NCBI RefSeq assembly: GCF_003688935.1
Contig: NZ_REGE01000008.1
Span: 34,385-98,384 of the forward strand
Source of the DNA: Corynebacterium macginleyi
GTDB taxonomy: Bacteria > Actinomycetota > Actinomycetes > Mycobacteriales > Mycobacteriaceae
Direction of reading: 5' to 3'
Length of the DNA stretch: 64,000 bases
Of the stretch, positions 27,104 to 36,828 are shown piece by piece (the stretch's first letter is position 1; every line of letters begins with the position of its first letter). The translations under genes were made by a program, and so were the position numbers. Under the pieces are notes generated by a model. The model was not told the DNA's origin and searched no databases. It worked only from the letters and a program-made list of their open reading frames with translations.

Positions 27104-28648
27104 TTACTTACGATACTCCGGCTGGATACCGGAGGCAGCAAGCCCTTCGAGCAGCTCCTCTACGCTGCTGGCACCTTCGATGATGTTTTCGCAGTCCGCG
27201 CGGGTGAGCCCGCGGGCATCATCCATGGCCACGGTGGCCCAGACGCCGTTGCGGGAGTGTCCACTCGTGTCGTGAAGCCGCAGGGTGAGGCTTTGCCAGC
27301 TGGCGGCGATAATATCTTCGCCAAATTTTTGCGTTATGCGCCCGCGGAAATACGCCCGGCTATCGCCGGGCGGTTCGGCCGCGGCGCGGCGGAGTTCATC
27401 GGCAGTAAAGAGCTGGCGCATCTGGCCCTTGCGCACTAGCGCATGGTGCAGCGACTTCTCCGGATCGATTTCCGCATATTGCAAGTCGATGAGGCGCAGC
27501 TTGGGATCATCCGCGGCGATGCCGCGGTCAAGGTAGCTCCTGATTAACCGGTACTTTGCCACCCAATCCAGGAGGTGGGAGGCTTTTAGGGGGTCATCGG
27601 CAAGCAGCTCTACTGCCTCGTCCCAGGCTGCCAGCACTTTGTGGTCAGCGTCTGTCTCCGGCCGCAGGCGGCAGCGGTATTCGTTAAGCAGTTCGAGGGC
27701 GGTGAGCGTGCGGCCATCGGCAAGCGTGAGCCGATGGCGCAATTCAAGGTCGCGACTGACCAAGGACACCTCCGCGACGGCATCGGCAAGGCGCAGGTCG
27801 CTAAAGTCCGTGTCGGCCTCAATGGCATCGAGCACCAGCGAAGTCATGCCCAATTTCAGCAGCGTCGAGGTCTGCGACATATTCGCATCGCCGATAATGA
27901 CATGCAGGCGGCCGAAATCATCGTGGATGGCATGGGGCTCGTCGCGGGTATTGATAATGCCGCGGTTGAGCGTGGTTTCCAGGGATATTTCCTGCTCGAT
28001 ATAATCAGCACGTTGGGAAATCTGGAATTCCGTTTCTTCCCCAAACTCCCCGCAACCCATGCGCCCTGCACCGATGACAACCTGCCGGGCCACGAAGAAA
28101 GGGATCAGAGCCTGGGCCATGACCGAAAAATCGGTGGTGCGGGCGTATTGATAATTTTCATGTGAACCGTAGCTTGCGCCCTTGCCATCGACGTTGTTCT
28201 TGTATAACCGCAGCGGTGGGCACGGTTGGCGGTCAGTGAGGATGGATTTTCCCTGTGCCGTCAGCTCCGCCACGGCATCCCTGGCCTGCAGCAGTATGAA
28301 ATCGCCGGCGGCATCATAGAGCGTTGCGTCCCAAGCATTTGTACATTCCGGAGCTGAGTACTCGGGATGGGCGTGGTCCACATAGAACCGCGCCCCGCTC
28401 GAGGTGACAACATTGGCCACCCCCACCGCGTTGGGGTCTACGACGGGAACCGTATCGTAGCGCTTGAGATCGAAACCGCGGGAATCTCGCAAGGGGTGTT
28501 CTTCTGCAAAATCCCAGCGCGAACGCGCACCCGTATACAGGGCGGCATAAGCAACTACAGCATGGGTTGAGGTAATAATTGGGGAATGTTCCGGCGAACC
28601 CGGCGTAGAAATACCGTATTCCGTTTCCGTTCCTAGCACGCGGGCCAC
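27104..28648 (-). CDS. dop: Pup deamidase/depupylase Dop
   Basis: 514 residues, homologous to PafA. N-terminal GTETEYGIS holds the ATP/Mg2+ site and is followed by the longer insertion (about residues 40-80, the Dop loop) that separates Dop from PafA. It converts the C-terminal Gln of Pup to Glu and removes Pup from substrates. GTG start lies inside the ARC gene (16-bp overlap). Confidence 0.95.
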   Translation of the reverse strand: MARVLGTETEYGISTPGSPEHSPIITSTHAVVAYAALYTGARSRWDFAEEHPLRDSRGFDLKRYDTVPVVDPNAVGVANVVTSSGARFYVDHAHPEYSAPECTNAWDATLYDAAGDFILLQARDAVAELTAQGKSILTDRQPCPPLRLYKNNVDGKGASYGSHENYQYARTTDFSVMAQALIPFFVARQVVIGAGRMGCGEFGEETEFQISQRADYIEQEISLETTLNRGIINTRDEPHAIHDDFGRLHVIIGDANMSQTSTLLKLGMTSLVLDAIEADTDFSDLRLADAVAEVSLVSRDLELRHRLTLADGRTLTALELLNEYRCRLRPETDADHKVLAAWDEAVELLADDPLKASHLLDWVAKYRLIRSYLDRGIAADDPKLRLIDLQYAEIDPEKSLHHALVRKGQMRQLFTADELRRAAAEPPGDSRAYFRGRITQKFGEDIIAASWQSLTLRLHDTSGHSRNGVWATVAMDDARGLTRADCENIIEGASSVEELLEGLAASGIQPEYRK

Positions 28649-30231
28649 GTACAGCTCCTTCCGCTTAAAAGTTCTACACTAATAACACGCGAACCGCAGT
28701 GATCCGCGGAAACAATCTTGCTCCATTCCTCAGGGTTAGTTGAGGTTGGCATGTACTCCGATTCTTCCTGCTCGGCGGCGATGGCAGCGCGTAGATGCTG
28801 CTTGCCGATGCCCCCTTTAACTCCCCCATTGCCTTCCTCAGCATCAGATGCCGCCGAGGCGACGTGCTTCGCACCGTAGCGCGATAAAGCCTCCTTGATG
28901 GCCAGCTTCTTAGCCCGGGCCAAGATATTGGCAATCATCGCGCCCGAGACGAAATCGCGATAGTGCAAGACCTGGCGCTGCCCATTGCTAAAGTGCAGCT
29001 GCGCAAATGGTCTATCGCTATACAGCTCGTCTACCGCATCGCCGATAAGCTCGTCAATATCACCCACATGTGGAATGGACGGATCGAAGTGGCGGGCGAA
29101 AATATCCCGCGCGCCGTCCTTGGTGGGGCGATTGATGCGCACCTTCATATCCAGCCGACCAGGGCGCATAATCGCCGGGTCAATGAGTTCTTCCCGGTTG
29201 GTAGCGCCAATGATGACCACATTGCTCAACCCCTCCACGCCGTCGAGCTCCGTGAGCAACTGGGGAACGACGGTGGTTTCCATATCGGATGAGACCCCGG
29301 ATCCGCGGGTGCGGAAAATGGATTCCATCTCATCAAAGAAGATGACCACGGGGCGATCCGCACTGGCTTGGGCAAGCTCACGGGCGCGCTCAAAAATCAA
29401 CCGGATGCGGCGTTCAGTCTCGCCAACGTACTTGTTCAGCAGCTCGGGGCCCTTGACATTGAGGAAATAGCTGCAGCCGTCTGCCCCCATCTGGGTAGAC
29501 AAAGAGTTCGCCACGGCCTTGGCTATGAGCGTTTTTCCGCAGCCGGGCGGGCCATAAAGCAATACCCCCTTTGGCGGTTGCAGGCCGTACTGGCGGTACA
29601 GCTCCGGGTGGATAAAGGGCAGCTCGACGGAATCGCGAATCTGCGATATCTGCTCGTCCAGACCGCCAATGTCCTCGTAGCGCACATCGGGTACGTCTTC
29701 TAACGAAAGCTGGGATACCTCTGCTTGATCCACCTTTTCCACGGCCACAGAAGCCTTGGTATCTAACAGCACCACCTCACCCGCGCGCACGCTTTCTTGC
29801 AGCACCTGCGCGAGGAGGATGACGCGGTTATCCCCTGCGGAATTAGCCACCACGGCGCGGCGCTGGTCCAAGCGCTCAACCACGGTGGCAAGCTCACCGG
29901 TGCTCGTGGGGGCGCAGCCTTCGACGACTACGAAGCCATCTCCCAACCGCACCTGTTGGCCCACCTGCAGGCTTCCCGGCTCCACGTTAGGAGAGACTTT
30001 GAGCTGCATTAGGCGCCCATTGGTATAGACCTCCGCAGTGGTGCCCACCTCGCTTTGATGAGGCGAGTAGGCCAAGAAGACGCCATAGGTGGAGGCAGGC
30101 TCTGCAAGTGCATTGACCTCAGCGAATAGCTGCTCGAGCTCGGCGCGCGATTTCTTTAATAACTCCACCAGCTTTTGATTGCGCGCAGCAAGCTGGCTGA
30201 GTTGCCGCTTAGTGTCCGTGGCTTCATCCAT
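28633..30231 (-). CDS. arc: AAA ATPase ARC (Mpa homologue)
   Basis: 532 residues: N-terminal coiled coil (about 5-45) that binds Pup, two OB folds, then the AAA module with Walker A GPPGCGKT, Walker B VIFFDEME, and an arginine-finger region MRPGRLDMK. In Mycobacterium Mpa ends with a penultimate Tyr (GQYL) that docks on the 20S proteasome. This protein ends [10 protein letters not shown] with no such tail, consistent with the absence of prcBA. ATG at 30231; GTG at 30240 is possible. Confidence 0.93.
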   Translation of the reverse strand: MDEATDTKRQLSQLAARNQKLVELLKKSRAELEQLFAEVNALAEPASTYGVFLAYSPHQSEVGTTAEVYTNGRLMQLKVSPNVEPGSLQVGQQVRLGDGFVVVEGCAPTSTGELATVVERLDQRRAVVANSAGDNRVILLAQVLQESVRAGEVVLLDTKASVAVEKVDQAEVSQLSLEDVPDVRYEDIGGLDEQISQIRDSVELPFIHPELYRQYGLQPPKGVLLYGPPGCGKTLIAKAVANSLSTQMGADGCSYFLNVKGPELLNKYVGETERRIRLIFERARELAQASADRPVVIFFDEMESIFRTRGSGVSSDMETTVVPQLLTELDGVEGLSNVVIIGATNREELIDPAIMRPGRLDMKVRINRPTKDGARDIFARHFDPSIPHVGDIDELIGDAVDELYSDRPFAQLHFSNGQRQVLHYRDFVSGAMIANILARAKKLAIKEALSRYGAKHVASAASDAEEGNGGVKGGIGKQHLRAAIAAEQEESEYMPTSTNPEEWSKIVSADHCGSRVISVELLSGRSCTWPAC

Positions 30232-30340
30232 GCACACCACTTTAACGCGCGAAAAGGTATGGGCGAGGCCACTTGAGCACTAAATTACACCCGTGTGCTT
30301 AAATACGGCGCACCCACGCTCTGCGCACGGTTAGCGCGCG

Positions 30341-31177
30341 CTATTTACGGGCGCGGCGCTGGGGGCGCGGCGGAGTGACGCCATCAGCAAGCCGCCTAGT
30401 CCAAATAAGAAATGCGGTGTGCGCATTCATGCGGTGTTCCGGGCGGGTGGCCAAGCCTTCTACCTTCCACTCACGAAGCAGGGACTCCCACGCCTTCGGC
30501 TCGGTAAAACACTGCAGCTCGCGAATACCCTCCATAACCTTCATCAGCTGCGGGACCGTTGCCACATAGGTCATGAACACCCCGCCGGGGATCAGCAGAT
30601 CGCGAACGGTCTCCAGGTGCTCCCAGGGCTCAAGCATGTCCAAGATGATACGGTCGACGGGACCGCCGAGATCCTCTACGGTGACATCACCAAGATCTCC
30701 TAAGCGCGGCGACCACCATTCAGGGCGACTGCCGAAGTAGTCCTCGACGTTATCTACCGCGTACTCCAGGTGATCCTCGCGGATTTCATACGAATAGACG
30801 TGACCTGCGGGTCCCACGGCGCGCAACAAGGACATGGACAAGGCTCCAGAGCCGGCGCCGGCTTCGAGCACGCGAGCGCCCATAAAGATATCGCCTTCCA
30901 CCAAAATTTGCGCGGCGTCCTTAGGGTAAATAACGGCGGCACCGCGCGGCATGGATAAGACGTGATCCACCAGGAGGTGGCGGAAAAGCAAGAAGGATGA
31001 GCCCAAAGTAGACTCGATCACTGAGCCTTCATCCATTCCCACAATGTCATCGTGGTTGATTATGCCTTTATGGGAATGGAACTGGCCTCCTTCTTTCAAA
31101 ATGACCGTGTAGTGGCGCCGTTTGGCGTCCGTAAGCTGCACGCGGTCGCCATAAGAAAAGGGGCCGGAATAAGCCAT
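30341..31177 (-). CDS. trmI: tRNA (adenine-58-N1)-methyltransferase TrmI
   Basis: 278 residues. N-terminal small beta domain, then SAM motif I (VLEAGAGSGALSMSL), acidic YSYEIREDH, and motif IV (DRIILDMLEPWEH). Methylates A58 in the tRNA T-loop. ATG with GAGGAG 9 nt upstream. Regularly located beside ARC in actinobacteria, as here. Confidence 0.94.
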   Translation of the reverse strand: MAYSGPFSYGDRVQLTDAKRRHYTVILKEGGQFHSHKGIINHDDIVGMDEGSVIESTLGSSFLLFRHLLVDHVLSMPRGAAVIYPKDAAQILVEGDIFMGARVLEAGAGSGALSMSLLRAVGPAGHVYSYEIREDHLEYAVDNVEDYFGSRPEWWSPRLGDLGDVTVEDLGGPVDRIILDMLEPWEHLETVRDLLIPGGVFMTYVATVPQLMKVMEGIRELQCFTEPKAWESLLREWKVEGLATRPEHRMNAHTAFLIWTRRLADGVTPPRPQRRARK

Positions 31178-31205
31178 GCCGCAAAACTCCTCAAGGTGGT
31201 GGGAA

Positions 31206-32459
31206 CTAACCCCTCAAGTATGCCTCAAGAGCCCGCGCGAGCCATATTTGGTCCCGCTCGCCCACCATCTCCCGCGCGGAATGCATCGAAAGCATGGGCA
31301 CGCCCACATCGACGGTGTCGATGCCCAGCCGCGTTGCGGTAATGGGGCCGATGGTTGACCCGCAAGGCACGTCGTTATTGCCCACAAAGCGCTGCACCGG
31401 AACCCCAGCCCTGGAGCAGGCGGTCTCCCATAGAGCGATCGTCTGCGCGTCAGAGGCATAGCGCTGGTTGCCGTTGATCTTGGTCACTGGGCCGCGCCCA
31501 ATGATTGGCTGGTGGCTAGGGTCGTGCTTGTCCGCGTAATTGGGGTGTACCGAGTGCGCAGCATCGGCAGATACACAGCTAGACCGAGCAAACATCTGGA
31601 AGCGCTCCTCTTCATTAGCCCCCAGCGCCCGGGCGGTGCGGGTCAGCACGTCCTGCAGGATCGGCCCGGCGGCGCCATAGCGGGAACTCGAACCCACTTC
31701 CTCATGGTCAAAAGCCATCATGACCAAAATATCGGAGCCGTCATAATCCTGCGCAGCGCTGTGTATGGCCTCTAGCGAGGCGTGTACCGAAGATAGGTTA
31801 TCCATGCGGCCGGCCGCGATAAACTTTTCGCTCGCACCGAAAACCGTGCCCCGGGCGGCATCGGCCGTAATCAGGTTGAAGGAGGCAATATCCTGCTTGG
31901 CGATCCCCGCCTGCTCCCCCACCACCTGCAGGATCGACGCCTCTTTATCGCCCACCGAAAGCACCGGTTGCATATGTTTTTGCCGGTCTGGTTTGAACTC
32001 ATCCTTGCGGTAGAGATGGATTGCCAAAGAAGGCAGGCGCAGAACCGGGCCCGTATCCACGAGGTGGCGACGGCCATCTGTGGTCACAACTTGGCCTGCT
32101 ACGGTAAGTTCGCGATCGAACCAGGTGTGCAGCAAGGGACCGCCGTAGATTTCTACCGCGACCTGCTGCCAGCCCGCGGCCGAAAAATCAGGTGTTGGTT
32201 TCAACGCGAGCCCCGGCGAATCAGTATGCGAGCCGATAATGCGGAAACCGGAGTACTGATTGGCGCCTTCGGGCACATACCACGCGGCCACCGCACCGCC
32301 GCGGACCATGACGTGCCCGCCCGGTGCGGCCGACCAGTCCTTGCGCTCATCCTGCACCCGGAAGCCAGATTCTTGCAGCTGGCGCGCTACCTCATGGGCG
32401 GCGTGGTACGACGATGGCGAGGCGGCCAAAAAATCTAGGAAGTTATCCGTGTAACTCAT
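31206..32459 (-). CDS. M18-family aminopeptidase
   Basis: 417 residues from ATG 32459 (AGAAGG upstream); the ORF could extend to 32507. Zinc-peptidase motifs: GSHTDSPGLALKP (metal His/Asp), FDHEEVGSSS (catalytic Glu pair) and MHSAREMVGERD near the end. Removes N-terminal, often acidic, residues from peptides. Divergent from the RecB-like nuclease. Confidence 0.9.
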   Translation of the reverse strand: MSYTDNFLDFLAASPSSYHAAHEVARQLQESGFRVQDERKDWSAAPGGHVMVRGGAVAAWYVPEGANQYSGFRIIGSHTDSPGLALKPTPDFSAAGWQQVAVEIYGGPLLHTWFDRELTVAGQVVTTDGRRHLVDTGPVLRLPSLAIHLYRKDEFKPDRQKHMQPVLSVGDKEASILQVVGEQAGIAKQDIASFNLITADAARGTVFGASEKFIAAGRMDNLSSVHASLEAIHSAAQDYDGSDILVMMAFDHEEVGSSSRYGAAGPILQDVLTRTARALGANEEERFQMFARSSCVSADAAHSVHPNYADKHDPSHQPIIGRGPVTKINGNQRYASDAQTIALWETACSRAGVPVQRFVGNNDVPCGSTIGPITATRLGIDTVDVGVPMLSMHSAREMVGERDQIWLARALEAYLRG

Positions 32460-32505
32460 ACCTTCTAGCTTGCCACGAAAATATCGACGATAGGCTAGAA
32501 GCACC

Positions 32506-33327
32506 ATGGCTACTTCATCTACCCCCCGCCCCCTTGCCTTGTCGCCTTCCCGCGCCTCCGACTACCAACAGTGCCCTTTGCTCTATCGTTTCCGGGCCAT
32601 CGACAAGATTCCAGAGCCAAAGACCATAGCCCAAGTGAAAGGAACTCTGGTTCATGCGGTTTTGGAGCAGATGCATAAACGTCCGCGCGATGAACGCACC
32701 TACCCTACAGCAGTAAAGATGATTAAACCGAGCTGGGCTGCGATGACGCACAAGGACGCTGAACTCCGCGAGCTCGTGCCCGAAGAAGAAACTTATGACT
32801 TCTTCGTCGCTGCCCGCGAGCTCCTCAAGGGCTATTTCCAGATGGAAAACCCGCAGGGCTTCGACTGCCAAGCAACCGAGATGTATGTCGACACAGTCCT
32901 GCCCAATGGTGTGCCCGTACGCGGGTTTATTGACCGCGTGGATCGCGCGCCCACCGGTGAGGTGCGCGTCGTGGATTACAAGACGGGTAAGAAACCAGCA
33001 CCGCGTTTTTCCCATAGCGCCCAATTCCAGATGAGATTTTATGCCCTGGTGTACTGGCGCCTGCTGGGCACCATCCCTCACCAACTGCGCCTGATGTATC
33101 TAAAGGTGTTAGATTCGATGTTTTTATCCCCTAACCAGGAAGAACTCGAATACTTCGAGCGCGATCTAGGCCATTTATGGGCCAAGATCGAAACCGATGG
33201 GCGCGCCGGGGATTTTCGCCCGAAACGCTCTAAGCTTTGTAATTGGTGCGCGCATCAGGCGATCTGCCCCGAATTTGGCGGCACCCCGCCGGAATATCCG
33301 GGGTGGCCGGGCTCCGCAGCGGATTAG
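32506..33327 (+). CDS. RecB-family PD-(D/E)XK nuclease with Fe-S cysteines
   Basis: 273 residues. Active site: GFIDRVDR then VVDYKTGKKP (D-DxK). Cys23 (QQCPLLYRF) and three C-terminal cysteines (LCNWCAHQAICPEF) form the four-cysteine iron-sulfur staple known from AddB- and Cas4-like nucleases. No cas genes or CRISPR nearby, so a general DNA repair role is likelier. TAGGCT lies 9 nt before the ATG, suggesting a leaderless transcript. Convergent with fhs. Confidence 0.88.
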   Translation: MATSSTPRPLALSPSRASDYQQCPLLYRFRAIDKIPEPKTIAQVKGTLVHAVLEQMHKRPRDERTYPTAVKMIKPSWAAMTHKDAELRELVPEEETYDFFVAARELLKGYFQMENPQGFDCQATEMYVDTVLPNGVPVRGFIDRVDRAPTGEVRVVDYKTGKKPAPRFSHSAQFQMRFYALVYWRLLGTIPHQLRLMYLKVLDSMFLSPNQEELEYFERDLGHLWAKIETDGRAGDFRPKRSKLCNWCAHQAICPEFGGTPPEYPGWPGSAAD

Positions 33328-33333
33328 CTCCTC

Positions 33334-35001
33334 TTAGAACAGTCCGGATATCGTGCCATCGCCGGCGACGTCGATATTATTGGCCGCTGGTTTCTTGGGC
33401 AGGCCCGGCATGGTCATCACGTTGCCGGTAAGCACCACGATGAACCCGGAACCTGTGCGCGGCAGTAGCTCGCGCACGTGCAGCGTGTGACCTTCTGGAG
33501 CACCCAATGCTGTTGCGTCATCAGAGAAGGAATACTGTGTTTTGGAGATGACAACGGGTAATGTATCCCAGCCATTCTCCTTGATGTACTGCAAGTCCTT
33601 AATAGCCTTAGATCCGTATTCCACGCGGTCCGCGCGGTAGATTTCGCGAGCAATGGTCTCGATGGAGGCCTCGATTCCTTCCTCCGGATCGTAGAGCTGC
33701 TGCGCGCCGCCTTCGAGGTTATCCAGCAGGGTCTCGGCCAACTTAGTCGCGCCTGCTCCGCCTTCGGCCCAGACGTTGGCCTCTTCCAATGCCACATCAA
33801 AGTCCTTTGCCCAATCCCGCATGAACTGGCGCTCCGCCTCTGTATCGGACCAGAAAAGGTTGAGCGCAACAACGGGTTTGATCCCAAACTTGCGCAGATT
33901 TTCTACGTGTCGCTCGAGGTTGACAATGCCTTTCTCTAGTGCCTCAACATTTTCCTCGGTGAGCTTGTCCTTGGCAACACCCCCGTTGTACTTCTGGGAG
34001 CGGATCGTTGCCACGACCACTGCGCCGGCCACATCCAAGTCACCAAAGCGGGACTTGATGTCCATAAACTTTTCGCCGCCGAGATCCGCGCCGAAGCCGG
34101 CTTCAGACAGCACGATATCGCCAAACTGCAGGGCGGTCTGCGTTGCCAGCAAGGAGTTACAGCCGTGCGCGATATTTGCAAACGGACCTCCGTGTACAAG
34201 TGCTGGAACCCCGCCGAGGGTTTGGACGAGGTTTGGGTTCAAAGCATCACGCATCAGCGCGGTCAGCGCACCTTCCGCATCGAGTTCGCGCGCGGTCACC
34301 GGCCGCTGTTCATAGGTGAACCCGACGGTAATATCGCCTAAGCGTTGCTTGAGGTCATCCAGGCTCTTAGCCAAGCACAAAATGGCCATAATCTCGGAGG
34401 CTGCCGTAATGGTGAAACCCGTTTCTGCCGGCACGCCGTGCGCCGATCCACCAAGCCCGGTCACCACGTTACGCAGTGCCCGGTCGTTGACGTCAACGCA
34501 GCGCTGCCACGTCACGCGCCGCGGGTCGATGCCCAACTGGTTGCCCTGGTGAATGTGATTATCGATAATGGCCGCGAGAGTGTTCGTTGCCGCAGCGATA
34601 GCGTGGAAGTCACCGGTAAAGTGGAGGTTAATATCCTCCATGGGCACAATCTGGGCGTAGCCGCCGCCCGCTGCACCGCCCTTGATGCCCATTACCGGGC
34701 CCTGGGACGGCTCGCGAAGGGCCACGATAGCCTTCTTCCCTATCTGATCTAGCGCATCGGTCAAACCGATAAGGACCGTGGATTTACCCTCGCCGGCAGG
34801 TGTGGGGGACACTCCCGTGACCAGCACGAGCTTTCCCCGCTTATCTTTGGCGTAGTCTATCTTGGTGATATCCACCTTGGCCTTCGTGGTACCAAACGGA
34901 ATCACTGCATCGCCAGGAATCCCCGCCTTAGCTGCGATTTCCGCGATCGGCTGCAAGTTGTGGGCTTGTGCGATTTCAACATCGGATGGCTGCTTAGTCA
35001 T
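33334..35001 (-). CDS. fhs: Formate-tetrahydrofolate ligase
   Basis: Makes 10-formyl-THF from formate, THF and ATP. About 555 residues; the ATP loop TPAGEGKST is at about residue 65, and the conserved EPSQGPVMGIKGGAAGGGY follows. ATG at 35001; ATG 35013 is an alternative, and the ORF reaches 35049 with an implausible leader. Single gene, downstream of the dcu terminator. Confidence 0.96.
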   Translation of the reverse strand: MTKQPSDVEIAQAHNLQPIAEIAAKAGIPGDAVIPFGTTKAKVDITKIDYAKDKRGKLVLVTGVSPTPAGEGKSTVLIGLTDALDQIGKKAIVALREPSQGPVMGIKGGAAGGGYAQIVPMEDINLHFTGDFHAIAAATNTLAAIIDNHIHQGNQLGIDPRRVTWQRCVDVNDRALRNVVTGLGGSAHGVPAETGFTITAASEIMAILCLAKSLDDLKQRLGDITVGFTYEQRPVTARELDAEGALTALMRDALNPNLVQTLGGVPALVHGGPFANIAHGCNSLLATQTALQFGDIVLSEAGFGADLGGEKFMDIKSRFGDLDVAGAVVVATIRSQKYNGGVAKDKLTEENVEALEKGIVNLERHVENLRKFGIKPVVALNLFWSDTEAERQFMRDWAKDFDVALEEANVWAEGGAGATKLAETLLDNLEGGAQQLYDPEEGIEASIETIAREIYRADRVEYGSKAIKDLQYIKENGWDTLPVVISKTQYSFSDDATALGAPEGHTLHVRELLPRTGSGFIVVLTGNVMTMPGLPKKPAANNIDVAGDGTISGLF

Positions 35002-35091
35002 GGCAACTACCATACCGATTTCTAGCATTAGCCACGTCGCATAGGACAAAAGTCATGCGACATCACATTCCTTATGGCGCAGCGACCACAC

Positions 35092-35126
35092 AAAAGTGGC
35101 ACCCTCTCCGCGGAGAAGGCGCCACT
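35092..35126 (-). terminator. Intrinsic terminator of the dcu gene
   Basis: On the minus strand a long, nearly fully paired stem (AGTGGC outer arms, TCTCCGCGGAGA centre) is followed by TTTTGTG. It lies about 25 bp after the transporter stop codon. Confidence 0.85.
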
Positions 35127-35149
35127 GGAAGTGTGAGGTGGAGGACCGG

Positions 35150-36457
35150 CTAAATGATCACCGCACCGAGCGCATAGCCCAGCAGCACGGAACCGACAAT
35201 GCTAACCACACCAGGGATAAGGAAGGGATGGTTGAATACGGCTTTGCCGATCTTGGTTGTACCCGTGTCATCCATTTCAACTGCTGCCAGCAACGTTGGG
35301 TACGTCGGAAGGATGAACAAAGCAGATACTGCCGGAAATGCGGCCACAGCGGTAACCGGGTTAACCCCCAACGCTAATGCGGCGGGCATGAGCGCCTTGG
35401 TGGTAGCAGCCTGCGAGTACAGCAGGGCCGCGGCGAAGAAAAGCACCACTGCCAACAACCACGGCGAGGCCTCAATGACGTCTCCGGCTAGCGTTTGAAT
35501 ATCGTCCAAGTAGTGGTTGATGAGGGTGGTTCCCAACCACGCAACACCCAGCACACAGATGCAGGCAGACATTCCCGATTTAAAAACCGGGGTATTGAGC
35601 ACGTCAGCGGCTAGAATCTTCGTCTTAAGGACGATGATTGTTGCGGCCGAAAGCATGACCGCCATAATCGCCTCATTGCGCGGCAGCGTGGAATCCGTGA
35701 TCAGACCAACCTGATCAGAAGAAATGGTAGCCCATATCATGACGACAACGATGGCAATCAGGAAGATGATTACAGAAGACTTGGCGCCGTTCTTCGGCTC
35801 ATATTTACTAGCACCAATCGGCTCTTTGACCAGGCCCTTCGCCTTGCGCTCCAGGTACACGGGGTCATCTTCCAATTCTTTGCCAAACCTATTGGCCAGC
35901 CAGGCTGCGGGGAAGATGGACAACAAGGTGGCTGGAATCAAGACGCCGAGTACCTGGAGGTACCCCACCCCCATGGGCTCGAGCAAGCCGGCCAGGATGA
36001 CAACTGCAGCAGAAATCGGCGAAGCACAAATACCCATCTGCGCGGCGACGACCGCGATAGATAATGGACGCGACGGGCGAACCTTACCCTCCTTGGCCAC
36101 CTCAACGATGACCGGCAGCGTAGAAAAGGAGGTGTGTCCGGTACCGGCCAAGACCGTCATCAACCAGGTCACGATGGGGGCATAATACGTAATCTTCTTA
36201 GGATTTTTGCGCAAGAATTTCTCGGCCACATGAACCAAATAGTCCATGCCGCCGGCCTTTTGCATGGCGGCGATTGCCGCAATCACCGTCATAATAATGG
36301 CGATAACGTCAAACGGAATATCTTCCCTAGTTACCGGGACTCCCGCTACACCCAAAAGGAGAACGCCTAGGCCGCCGGCCATACCAATGCCTATGGACCC
36401 AATTCTTGCCCCCAGGATAATGGCTGCGAGAACGATGACAATATGAATAATAACCAT
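35150..36457 (-). CDS. Anaerobic C4-dicarboxylate transporter (DcuA/DcuB family)
   Basis: About 435 residues and 10-12 hydrophobic segments. Family features include MAGGLGVLLLGVAGV near the start, GTGHTSFSTLPVIVEVA, and GICASPISAAVV. Exchanges fumarate/aspartate for succinate across the membrane in E. coli relatives. ATG at 36457 has GGAG 8 nt upstream. Downstream of aspA on the same strand, suggesting an aspartate-to-fumarate-to-succinate route; DcuA versus DcuB cannot be decided. Confidence 0.9.
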   Translation of the reverse strand: MVIIHIVIVLAAIILGARIGSIGIGMAGGLGVLLLGVAGVPVTREDIPFDVIAIIMTVIAAIAAMQKAGGMDYLVHVAEKFLRKNPKKITYYAPIVTWLMTVLAGTGHTSFSTLPVIVEVAKEGKVRPSRPLSIAVVAAQMGICASPISAAVVILAGLLEPMGVGYLQVLGVLIPATLLSIFPAAWLANRFGKELEDDPVYLERKAKGLVKEPIGASKYEPKNGAKSSVIIFLIAIVVVMIWATISSDQVGLITDSTLPRNEAIMAVMLSAATIIVLKTKILAADVLNTPVFKSGMSACICVLGVAWLGTTLINHYLDDIQTLAGDVIEASPWLLAVVLFFAAALLYSQAATTKALMPAALALGVNPVTAVAAFPAVSALFILPTYPTLLAAVEMDDTGTTKIGKAVFNHPFLIPGVVSIVGSVLLGYALGAVII

Positions 36458-36579
36458 GGATACACTCCACACGGTCTCAACTACACATGGTGGACACACA
36501 TTAGCCTGCCGGTCGTGTACCACCCTTACACATCTATTTTGCCCTGAGCATGTTGTTTTATTTACGGATTTTGCCCGTT

Positions 36580-36595
36580 TGTGTTGCTTCCCACA
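36580..36595. promoter_or_regulatory. Candidate GlxR (CRP-like) site
   Basis: TGTG-N8-CACA (TGTGTTGCTTCCCACA) has the outer half-sites and spacing of the corynebacterial GlxR motif TGTGANNTANNTCACA, though the inner A/T and central TA are not conserved. About 120 bp upstream of the dcu start. Confidence 0.4.
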
Positions 36596-36685
36596 TGTGT
36601 TCTATCTCGCTTTATAAACGATTAGGCGTGATTTCATGTCTTTGTTTTATAAAAGGAAATGAAACGTCAATTCTGCACCATATAA

Positions 36686-36753
36686 AAAGACCGCACACAC
36701 CGTGTACTGCTTAACTGCTCCCCACTGGAGAACGAAAAGCACGATGTGTGCGG
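36686..36753 (-). terminator. Probable aspA terminator
   Basis: Minus-strand 14-nt arms CCGCACACATCGTG / CACGGTGTGTGCGG (one mismatch, long loop) are followed by TCTTTTT. It is preceded by a separate hairpin at 36771-36801. Confidence 0.6.
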
Positions 36754-36770
36754 GATGATCAGCGCCACCA

Positions 36771-36801
36771 TGAGGAGGATGGGTGTTGCCCATCCTCCTC
36801 A
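36771..36801. repeat. Perfect 13-bp hairpin after aspA
   Basis: TGAGGAGGATGGG / CCCATCCTCCTCA with a 5-nt loop, 27 bp beyond the aspA stop codon. No T-run follows, so it may protect the mRNA 3' end or act with the next hairpin in termination. Confidence 0.7.
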
Positions 36802-36828
36802 TGCAGCCCTATGGATCGCGGATGCTAC

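Larger units (their letters stand above)
36458..36828. other. aspA-dcu intergenic region
   Basis: 371 bp without a gene. It holds two hairpins at the aspA end (listed) and an AT-rich stretch with a candidate GlxR site before dcu (listed). The dcu gene probably has its own promoter here. Confidence 0.7.

Noticed and set aside
32506..33327. Cas4 of a CRISPR system
   Set aside because: The Fe-S nuclease motifs fit, but no CRISPR array or other cas gene is present.
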